Assembly (NCBI GenBank): GCA_002840905.1
Contig: PHDD01000018.1
Span: forward strand, 1-64,000
Reading direction: 5' to 3'
Source: Bacteroidetes bacterium HGW-Bacteroidetes-4
Lineage (GTDB): Bacteria; Bacteroidota; Bacteroidia; Bacteroidales; SZUA-534
Length of the DNA: 64,000 nucleotides
The notes under the pieces: generated by a model
Told to the model about the DNA's origin: nothing
Databases searched by the model: none
What the model saw: the letters and a program-made list of their open reading frames with translations, nothing else
Position numbers and translations under genes: made by a program
Shown here: positions 9,261 through 16,404 of the stretch, one piece after another
How positions within the stretch are numbered: position 1 is the first letter of the stretch
Layout of the letters: each line of letters begins with the position of its first letter

Positions 9261-10358
9261 TTATAAATATTTAATCGGATTTGTATTTACTTTTGTAAAA
9301 TGAATTGCAAAATTAGAAAATTTTCTCATAAGTAATTCATAAAAAAGTTCTTTTGTGAATTGTTCACTTTCAAAATGCCCCACATCGGCAATTAAAATTT
9401 TTCCATCGGCATCAAAAAACTGATGGTATTTAAAGTCGCCACTTATAAATACATCGGCCTGAGCCTTTATGGCATGTTTTAATAAGAAACTTCCGGCTCC
9501 TCCACAAACAGCTACTTTTTTTACTGGTTTTTGGCGTAATTCGGTATGTCGAATGCAATTTGTGTTCAGGCTATGCTTAACGCGATGCAAAAAATTCGCT
9601 TCTTCTTCCGCGGTTTCCAACTCTCCAATCATTCCCGAACCAACCTGACTCCAGGCATTTTCGAGCCGATAAATATCGTAGGCAACTTCCTCATAGGGAT
9701 GCGACTGAATCATCGCATCGATAACTTTTGTTTTTAAATGCTCGGGTAAAACAACTTCAATCCGAACTTCCGGTTCCCGATGCAGCTTTTCTTTTTCTCC
9801 CACAAAAGGATTGGCTGTTTCTCCTGCTTTAAAAGTTCCGGTTCCAGCGCTGTTAAAACTGCACGAATCGTAAGCTCCAATAGTTCCGGCTCCGGCCTTA
9901 AAAAGGACATTGCGAACCTTATCGGCATAATTTTCAGGAACAAATACAACCAACTTTAAAAGTTTACCAACCACCGGATCAAGTATCGTTGTGTTCTTCA
10001 ATCCTAACTTTTGGCAAATCATGGTATTTACGCCATGTTGCAAAACGCTGTCGAGATTAGTGTGAGCCGCATAAATTGCCACATCGTTTTTAATGGCTTT
10101 AATCAGGGTGCGTTCCACATAATTTTTTCCGGTAATTTTTTTTAAACCCGAAAAAACAATGGGATGATGGGCAATAATTAAATTTACATTCAGCGCTATT
10201 GCTTCCTCAACAACGGCTTCAGTAACATCAAGTGTAATTAACACTCCGCTGGCTTGGTTTGAGGCATCACCCAGTATCAATCCGGCATTGTCATAACTTT
10301 CCTGAAATGATAAAGGTGCCAGGGTTTCCAAATAATTTGTGATGTCAGAAATTCTCAT
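9261..10358 (-). CDS. Nif3-like dinuclear metal-binding protein
   Basis: A 365-residue member of the NIF3/YbgI/YqfO family, which forms hexameric toroids with a two-metal site; the reaction is still uncertain, with GTP cyclohydrolase I type 2 only a legacy name. Metal-site motifs are visible: AHHPIVFSG, AHTNLD near the N-terminus and GHFESEQ near the C-terminus. Between them lies the extra alpha/beta insert (about 130-230, with YEEVAYDIY) found in the long YqfO-type members. The frame is open to 10484, but the ATG at 10358 gives the conserved start MRISDITNYLE. It is the first gene of a two-gene operon with the zinc-ribbon gene. Confidence 0.92.
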   Translation of the reverse strand: MRISDITNYLETLAPLSFQESYDNAGLILGDASNQASGVLITLDVTEAVVEEAIALNVNLIIAHHPIVFSGLKKITGKNYVERTLIKAIKNDVAIYAAHTNLDSVLQHGVNTMICQKLGLKNTTILDPVVGKLLKLVVFVPENYADKVRNVLFKAGAGTIGAYDSCSFNSAGTGTFKAGETANPFVGEKEKLHREPEVRIEVVLPEHLKTKVIDAMIQSHPYEEVAYDIYRLENAWSQVGSGMIGELETAEEEANFLHRVKHSLNTNCIRHTELRQKPVKKVAVCGGAGSFLLKHAIKAQADVFISGDFKYHQFFDADGKILIADVGHFESEQFTKELFYELLMRKFSNFAIHFTKVNTNPIKYL

Positions 10359-10424
10359 GGTATTTTTTTGAGTAAAAATAAACCAATTTAATGGAGTATT
10401 GCAACAAAAATTATTTTTACCAAA

Positions 10425-10466
10425 CAATAAAAATTCCCGATTCAAACAAAACCTGAACCGGGAATT
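10425..10466 (-). terminator. Terminator after the CZB chemoreceptor gene
   Basis: AATTCCCGATTCA (10432-10444) pairs with TGAACCGGGAATT (10454-10466), with one mismatch. On the minus strand the stem is followed by a T-rich tail. It lies about 25 bases past the chemoreceptor stop and closes the signalling block. Confidence 0.7.
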
Positions 10467-10489
10467 ATAAGTGATGGAAACCAATTCAA

Positions 10490-12541
10490 CTATGAATCGA
10501 AACGTTCAAATTCATTGTCCATATTTTTATCGTCGAATGAAATAATGGCGCCTTTGTTTTTTGAGGTTGTTTGCAACGTTTTTTTCACCACTTGCTTATT
10601 GGTAACCTTTGGATTTTGAGTTCTTACAACTTTTTTGATTTGTGAAGCTTCCTGCTTGTTCGAAACCTTGAAGAAACGAATCAACACTTTCAGTTGTTCA
10701 GCCTGACTGGCCAGCTCCTCTGACGAAGATGCCAACTCTTCGGAAGCAGCAGCATTTTGCTGAGTTATAGAACTTAATTGCTGAATGGCATGGTTTATTT
10801 GATCGGAACCTGCCGACTGTTCCTGGCTGGCCGCGGTAATTTCCTGAACCAGCATAGCGGTACGCTCTATTTCGGGAACCAACGCAGCCAATTGAATTCC
10901 GGCTTGTTTCGAAATAGAAACGCCTGATCCTGAAAGATCGTTAATTTCATCGGCTGCCACTTTACTCCGTTCGGCTAATTTGCGTACCTCGGCTGCCACA
11001 ACAGCAAAACCTTTTCCATGCTCTCCAGCACGGGCCGCTTCAACTGCGGCATTCAAAGCCAAAATATTGGTTTGGAATGCAATGTCGTTGATAATCTTTA
11101 TTTTTTCAGCTATTTCGTTCATCGAATTCACGGCAATAGTAGTCGATTGGTTTCCATCTTTTATGCTCTGCACCGCTTTGGTCGAAATCGATTCGGTTTG
11201 CTTCGAATTATCGGTATTTTGTAAAATTATGGACGACATTTGTTCCATGGATGCAGAAATTTCTTCGGCAGCCGATGCCTGGTTGGCTGATCCCTGGGCT
11301 AAAGATTGCGAGGTACTGCTCATTTCCATACTGGCCGCAGCAATATTGTCGGCACTTCCAATAATATCATTCACAATGTTCCGCAGCCGAATGGCCATAT
11401 CGGAAAGTGCTGCGCAAAGTTCACCAATTTCATCGCGGGTATTGCAACTTACCTCAGCCATTAAATTTCCCTGAGCCATTTCTTTGGCAAAGGCAACCCC
11501 TTTTTTTAAAGGGCCTACAATTCCCCGGGTTATTACAATGGCCAAAAGCGTAGCAACAATAATTGCTATGATGCTTAAAATGATTATCACTCTGCGGGTG
11601 GTTTCAGCTTTTTTTAACATAACTCCATCGGTCATAATCAAATCGTTTGAACGGATAATTATCAATTTAAATAAGCTGCCCACCTGGTTCAGGTGTTCTA
11701 AAGTTTCGGTATTATAAATTTGCTGGGCTTGTAGCATACCTTCAACCCGGTGTGAGTTCCAGGTAATCATTTCATCAATTATATTTAATACCTGATTTGC
11801 GTTTACGGTTGAATGAGATTCAAAATAGTCGCGGGCTCCGGTAAAGTTCCCGTTTTTTAAGTAACTTTCAATTACTTCGGCACTTTGGTGCAATTCGCGG
11901 TGAGGTTGGTCAATTTTATTGCATATTGCGCCAAACTCGGGCTCACTTTGTTTTAAGCGGTTAATTTCGTCGCTGTAAAACCAGATTCCAAAATTGCAAA
12001 GCTCTGGGTTCTTTTGTACTTTAAGTTCGTTTATTTTTCGCCCTTTTAAAATCTCGTCTTTAACTTTATTAATCCATAACAGATGATCCGATTTTACTTT
12101 TAACAAGAGTTCGGACAACTTTTGATCGGCAGGTTTATAAACCTCCGAAATTTTAATTGCCGATTGATGCAAGTGTTTATGTGGTTCTTCAATTTTTGCA
12201 AATTCAGCGGCTAATTCTGGAACCAAAGCCAAAGCCTGTGTTTTTCCTTCGCCATAGTACCATTTGCCAAAGGCACATAGTTCATAATTTGTTTGTACGG
12301 TTAACTGGTTTACGGCATCGTTGTTTACAAATTGATTTAGTTGAGCTGACCATTCGAGGTGAGCCACGTATTTGTCCTCGAGTTCAGTCCGAAGTTTGTT
12401 TCCGTTTATTACTTCTTTGGCGTTAAACACAATGACATTAATACCAAACACAGACCAAATAGCTACAATTGCCAGTATTAGGGTTACACAACCAAAAGCG
12501 AAGGTTAATTTGGTTCCAAGTTTAAAATTTTTCCAATTCAT
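10490..12541 (-). CDS. Methyl-accepting chemoreceptor with tandem extracytoplasmic CZB domains
   Basis: A 683-residue chemoreceptor. The first membrane segment is at about 13-38 and the second at about 316-340. Two complete CZB zinc-binding sites lie between them: His61/Cys89/His121/His125 and His153/Cys182/His214/His218, each with CxFGxWxY and an HxxxH helix. A HAMP linker and the cytoplasmic signalling domain follow (hairpin tip [20 protein letters not shown]). CZB domains of the TlpD kind sense zinc or hypochlorite and are usually cytoplasmic; here topology puts two outside the cytoplasm. No CheA, CheW or CheR gene is in the window. It starts 23 bp after the lone receiver gene, so the two are co-transcribed. 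Confidence 0.93.
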   Translation of the reverse strand: MNWKNFKLGTKLTFAFGCVTLILAIVAIWSVFGINVIVFNAKEVINGNKLRTELEDKYVAHLEWSAQLNQFVNNDAVNQLTVQTNYELCAFGKWYYGEGKTQALALVPELAAEFAKIEEPHKHLHQSAIKISEVYKPADQKLSELLLKVKSDHLLWINKVKDEILKGRKINELKVQKNPELCNFGIWFYSDEINRLKQSEPEFGAICNKIDQPHRELHQSAEVIESYLKNGNFTGARDYFESHSTVNANQVLNIIDEMITWNSHRVEGMLQAQQIYNTETLEHLNQVGSLFKLIIIRSNDLIMTDGVMLKKAETTRRVIIILSIIAIIVATLLAIVITRGIVGPLKKGVAFAKEMAQGNLMAEVSCNTRDEIGELCAALSDMAIRLRNIVNDIIGSADNIAAASMEMSSTSQSLAQGSANQASAAEEISASMEQMSSIILQNTDNSKQTESISTKAVQSIKDGNQSTTIAVNSMNEIAEKIKIINDIAFQTNILALNAAVEAARAGEHGKGFAVVAAEVRKLAERSKVAADEINDLSGSGVSISKQAGIQLAALVPEIERTAMLVQEITAASQEQSAGSDQINHAIQQLSSITQQNAAASEELASSSEELASQAEQLKVLIRFFKVSNKQEASQIKKVVRTQNPKVTNKQVVKKTLQTTSKNKGAIISFDDKNMDNEFERFDS

Positions 12542-12564
12542 AATTTTATAATTTTGGTTTTAAT

Positions 12565-12966
12565 CTATTCAAGTTTCAAATCAATACCATCGGGCCAAAA
12601 ATATTTTCCTTTAATTACTGCTTCTAAGGCTTTGGGTAAGTCGTTGTAAACATCCGACTTAAAAACACAGCCTTTAAAACCAACTTCAATCAGTTTTTGC
12701 AGATAAGCTACATCTTTAAACATGGTAAGGGCAAGTACATTATAATAATGGTATTCCCAGTTAATTTTTTTAGTGATGCTGTAACCATCAGGCCCCGGTA
12801 AAGAAATGTCCATTAGAATGATATCAGGAGAAAGATTGGTGATTGCCTTAAAAAATGATTCACCGTCGGCAAAACTTGCAATTACATTATGATTAAGCCT
12901 TTTTTCGAGAAAGAATGTAATGTTGGTTCGGAATTCTTCGCTATCGTCAACTACAATAATTTTCAT
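12565..12966 (-). CDS. Stand-alone response-regulator receiver
   Basis: A single REC domain of 133 residues with no output domain. The acidic pair is Asp7/Asp8 and the phospho-acceptor Asp52 lies in DIILMDISLPGPDG. The switch Thr is in LALTMF and the conserved Lys in CVFKSD. Such CheY-like proteins act by protein contact or as phosphate sinks. It is 23 bp upstream of the CZB chemoreceptor gene and 130 bp downstream of the NarL-type regulator, with a promoter and repeat array between. It may couple the two kinases upstream to the chemoreceptor's output; that is inference. Confidence 0.92.
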   Translation of the reverse strand: MKIIVVDDSEEFRTNITFFLEKRLNHNVIASFADGESFFKAITNLSPDIILMDISLPGPDGYSITKKINWEYHYYNVLALTMFKDVAYLQKLIEVGFKGCVFKSDVYNDLPKALEAVIKGKYFWPDGIDLKLE

Positions 12967-12985
12967 GCCTAAAATTTATCTTCTT

Positions 12986-13002
12986 CAAATTTAGGTATAC
13001 TC
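12986..13002 (-). promoter_or_regulatory. Candidate regulated promoter of receiver + chemoreceptor operon
   Basis: On the minus strand TAAATTTG (12993-12986) matches the Bacteroidota -7 consensus TAnnTTTG. It predicts a start near 12979 and a 13-base leader before the ATG at 12966. The upstream -33 position reads TTTTTC, not TTTG, so it may need an activator. GAGTATAC (13002-12995) sits directly against the -7 box and repeats the core of the palindrome farther upstream. Confidence 0.45.
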
Positions 13003-13042
13003 GGGCAAGCGAAAAAGAGAGAAAAGCCGAATTTAACTGCTT

Positions 13043-13077
13043 GTATGCTCTTATGTATTATAAGAGTATACTCTTAT
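13043..13077. promoter_or_regulatory. Operator-like repeats: two GTATrCTCTTAT copies and an 18-bp palindrome
   Basis: GTATGCTCTTAT (13043-13054) and GTATACTCTTAT (13066-13077) are direct repeats 23 bp apart. The second is the right half of the perfect palindrome ATAAGAGTATACTCTTAT (13060-13077). No T run follows on either strand, so this is not a normal terminator. The position, about 65-100 bp before the predicted start of the receiver gene, fits a binding site for a dimeric regulator. The NarL-type regulator encoded next door is the obvious candidate. Confidence 0.5.
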
Positions 13078-13096
13078 CGGGTTGTTTTAGTAAAAC

Positions 13097-13741
13097 TTAA
13101 ATGCTGACCAATTTATTTTTTAAAGCGCAAACCACTAAGGCAACCGATGTTTTTGTACCTGTTTTTGAAAACAAGCGGGTTCGGTACCCTTCGATAGTTT
13201 TTTTACTCAAATTCATTTTTTCGGCAATTTCAAGGGCGCTTAAACCCTGACAAAGCCAGTTTAAAACTTCAAGTTCACGTTCGGTAAATAAATCGGATTT
13301 ACATTTATTACATTTATCGTCTTCAATTTGGGAAATTACGTTTTGGAGTAGTTCGTTCGAAAAAAATTTTTTATTATGAATTACGGCATCAATAGCACTT
13401 ACGAGTTCATTTTTACCTGACGATTTAAGCAGAAATCCCTGGGCTCCGGCTTCAATCATTTTATGGTAATAAAGGGTTTCGCCGTGCATCGAAAGGGCAA
13501 TGATTTTTAATTCGGGGTATTTTTCGCGGGCTTTTTGCACTGCGGTAAGGCCGTCCATTACCGGCATGGCAATATCGACCAACGCCAAATCGGGTAAATT
13601 CTGATCAATTTTTTCCAGAAACTCAAGTCCATTTTTTGCCTCGTCAACTTCGAGGGCTATTTTTTTCATTTTTAGTAATGCACTTAATCCTTCTCTAAAA
13701 ATATCATGATCGTCAACAATCATTATTCGCCTGATGCTCAT
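13097..13741 (-). CDS. NarL/LuxR-type two-component response regulator
   Basis: A 214-residue regulator. The N-terminal receiver (about 1-125) has Asp10/Asp11 and a phospho-acceptor Asp in PDLALVDIAMPVMDG. A C-terminal LuxR-type helix-turn-helix (about 150-210) contains LFTERELEVLNWLCQGLSA and recognition helix NLSKKTIEGYRTRLF. Regulators of this type usually pair with HisKA_3 kinases like the one encoded 11 bp upstream, so the 883-residue kinase is the likely partner. A linker carries CNKC, which could be incidental. It presumably binds DNA as a dimer; the palindromic repeats just downstream are a possible site. Confidence 0.94.
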   Translation of the reverse strand: MSIRRIMIVDDHDIFREGLSALLKMKKIALEVDEAKNGLEFLEKIDQNLPDLALVDIAMPVMDGLTAVQKAREKYPELKIIALSMHGETLYYHKMIEAGAQGFLLKSSGKNELVSAIDAVIHNKKFFSNELLQNVISQIEDDKCNKCKSDLFTERELEVLNWLCQGLSALEIAEKMNLSKKTIEGYRTRLFSKTGTKTSVALVVCALKNKLVSI

Positions 13742-13752
13742 GCTACAGTATT

Positions 13753-16404
13753 TTATTTGGGTGCTTTTATAAAAACGTGAATACCCTTGTTTAAGCCTGA
13801 ATTAATAATAATCTCACCATTCAGGGTTTTTATTCGGTTTTGCATGTTGATTAATCCATGTCCGTTTCTATTTTCTAAAGCTTCATTTACATTAAAACCT
13901 ACACCGTTATCGGTATAATCTACAAAAATATAATCGATGGATTCAGTAATTTTAATATTGATTTGTTTTGCCTTTCCATATTTTCTTGAATTATTTATCA
14001 ACTCAGTTGTTACGCGGTAAAGAGTTACTTCAATATTAGGTTCAAAACGCTGGGTTTCGCACAAACTCTCGATGTTGATTTGCGGAGTTGCCAACGCAGG
14101 TAACTGCTCAACAAAACGTTCCAGGGCTTTAATCAATCCAAAATCGTGAAGAATGTGGGGACTTAAATTATTCGAAATCTCGCGTAAGGTATTGAATGCT
14201 CTTTTGAGCGACATCAAGCCTTTATCTAAAACAAAAGTTCGATTTTCGTCGGATTCGGCCAACCATTGAAAATACATTTGTACGTTTGATAATATGGGGC
14301 CCAAACCATCGTGCAGTTCCTGAGCAAATTTGGTTTTTTGATCTTCTTCGGCTTTTATTATGGCTTTTAATAGCTGCTTTTCGGTAGCTTTCCGCTCGGT
14401 AATATCACGTACAGCCAAAGCTGCAATAGCACGATTCCTTATATGAATCATTTTATTTTCGAGTTCAACGCTAAGTTCTTCGCCATTTTTTCGCACCAAT
14501 AGCGCCTCGAAAGGTGCAGAATTGATGTTTCCCATTTTTGAACGCAGCATTTGATGATACTGCTCAGGAAAAAGAAGGGTTACCAAATCGAAGCCCAACA
14601 ATTCTTTTTTTCGGAAACCGCAGATACGCAGCATTGATTTATTGACGTCGGCAATTTGCATGTCCTGATGCAGAATAATCCCTTCAAAAGTCAAGTTTGA
14701 TAATAGTGAAAAACGTTTCTCGTTAAAAATGGCCTGTTCTTTCGATACAACTAAAGCTTCTTCAATCATTTTTTGTTCGGTAATATCATCGAGCGTGAGC
14801 AATACATATTTTTGCTTGTTTTGATGAATTAGTTTTGATGATACTAAGAATGTTTTTGCCTTTGGTTTTCCATTTTCAAATACTACCATATCAATTTCGC
14901 GTTTCAAAATATCAACGCCGGTTTTAAAAGTTTCCTTATATATTTTAGTTATCCTGCATTTTTTGCATTTGTCCGGAAGGGAACTACTTTTAACTTTATC
15001 GCGAAACGAGGTGCAATTAATGAGGTAGCCAATTTGATTGCTGTATTCAAAAGGCAATCCATTTTTTATAAGCTCTTTAGGTTTAAGATTCACTTTAATA
15101 ATGGTATCTTGTTCGTTTAACAATACAATTAAATACGGTGCACTTTCGAGTACTGTATTTAAAAGCTTTTCACTGGAAACAATTTTTTCTTCCATTATTT
15201 TCCGGTCAGTAATATCACGAGCTATGGATAATATATGTGTTTTATTATGAAGTGTTATGGGTTTTGCCGAAACCAGGGCATGTATGTAGCTCCCACTCTT
15301 TGTTAAAAAACTTGATTCGAAATTACTTACCGAGCCGTTTTTTTGAAAAAGTTCAAAAAATTGCTTGCGCTCCTGGTTGTTTTTCCAAAGCTTTAAATCG
15401 TAAACTGTTTTACCATAAATATCTTTTGTGCTATATTGGGTAAGCAGGGTAAATCCATCGTTTACCTCTATAAATTCTCCGCTGTAGCTGGTAATTAAAA
15501 TGGAATCGGGGCTGGTACGAAACGCGGTACGATATTTTAGTTCACTTTCAACCAACTTATTTTCGGCCTTTTTCCGGTCTGAAATGTCGCGAAACATTCC
15601 CATAATATGTGGTTCAACCTTAATGCTTACTAAAGATGCATTTATCTCAACCGGAATATGTTTTCCCGATTTCGACAGTAAAAAGTTTTCGGCCGATTTT
15701 ACATCGATACCTTGAATAATTTTTTGTGATCTGCCTTTAAATAATCGAACGGCCAGTTTTTGATAAGCCAACGGATGAATCTCAAAATGGTTTAATCCAA
15801 TTATTTGATCAACAGAAGTCTCCATAAGCTCTGCTGCTTTTTCATTGGCATCAACTATTCGTCCTGTTTCAATATTTGCCACAAAAATCGCATCGGTCGA
15901 TTTGTTAAAAAACTGACGAAACTGAGCTTCGCTTTCGTATAAAGCGTGTGTTGTTTTTAATAATTCATTATAGTTTTTTTTCAGTTCTGCATTTTTTTCT
16001 TCAAGTTTTGTAATTAAAAACTGGTTTTGAACTCTTAAATTATGAATACTGACAGCTTGTTGAATTGTCTGTTGTAAATCGTTTTTGTTCCAGGGCTTGG
16101 TAACAAACTGATATACCAAACCGGAATTAATAGCTTCAATAACCAACTCCATATCGGCATAGCCGGTAACAATCATAAAAATAAGGTCGGGAAATACCGG
16201 ACGAATACGCTTAAAATATTCAAGGCCTGTTTCGTCATGCATTTTCTGATCGGAAAGAATTACCTTAATGGTATTTTCTTTCAATATCACATCGGCTTGT
16301 TGCGTTGAAAGGGCTGTATATACTTCAAACATATTGCCAAAAAGTGCTTTAAACCCTTGCAGGTTAAAGAACTCATCGTCGATATAAAGAATCTTATCAT
16401 TCAT
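13753..16404 (-). CDS. Receiver-PAS4-HisKA_3 hybrid sensor kinase
   Basis: An 883-residue soluble histidine kinase. It has an N-terminal receiver (1-120, acceptor Asp52 in ILSDQKM, Lys in TKPW) and four PAS domains (about 160-680). A NarX-type dimerisation domain carries His698 in FAQELHDGLGP, and an HATPase has NNSRKYGKA, DNGVGF and GHGLINM. The third PAS carries Cys464, Cys480 and Cys483 (C-x15-C-x2-C), a Cys pattern that could bind metal or react to redox state. No membrane segment is seen. Its start overlaps the end of the heme-motif kinase gene by 8 bp, so the receiver may take phosphate from that kinase, and the output likely goes to the NarL-type regulator 11 bp downstream. Confidence 0.93.
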   Translation of the reverse strand: MNDKILYIDDEFFNLQGFKALFGNMFEVYTALSTQQADVILKENTIKVILSDQKMHDETGLEYFKRIRPVFPDLIFMIVTGYADMELVIEAINSGLVYQFVTKPWNKNDLQQTIQQAVSIHNLRVQNQFLITKLEEKNAELKKNYNELLKTTHALYESEAQFRQFFNKSTDAIFVANIETGRIVDANEKAAELMETSVDQIIGLNHFEIHPLAYQKLAVRLFKGRSQKIIQGIDVKSAENFLLSKSGKHIPVEINASLVSIKVEPHIMGMFRDISDRKKAENKLVESELKYRTAFRTSPDSILITSYSGEFIEVNDGFTLLTQYSTKDIYGKTVYDLKLWKNNQERKQFFELFQKNGSVSNFESSFLTKSGSYIHALVSAKPITLHNKTHILSIARDITDRKIMEEKIVSSEKLLNTVLESAPYLIVLLNEQDTIIKVNLKPKELIKNGLPFEYSNQIGYLINCTSFRDKVKSSSLPDKCKKCRITKIYKETFKTGVDILKREIDMVVFENGKPKAKTFLVSSKLIHQNKQKYVLLTLDDITEQKMIEEALVVSKEQAIFNEKRFSLLSNLTFEGIILHQDMQIADVNKSMLRICGFRKKELLGFDLVTLLFPEQYHQMLRSKMGNINSAPFEALLVRKNGEELSVELENKMIHIRNRAIAALAVRDITERKATEKQLLKAIIKAEEDQKTKFAQELHDGLGPILSNVQMYFQWLAESDENRTFVLDKGLMSLKRAFNTLREISNNLSPHILHDFGLIKALERFVEQLPALATPQINIESLCETQRFEPNIEVTLYRVTTELINNSRKYGKAKQINIKITESIDYIFVDYTDNGVGFNVNEALENRNGHGLINMQNRIKTLNGEIIINSGLNKGIHVFIKAPK

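Noticed and set aside
10980-11474. Open frame of 164 residues on the plus strand
   Set aside because: Antisense shadow of the conserved chemoreceptor signalling domain; low-complexity Ser/Ala/Ile composition and no motif.
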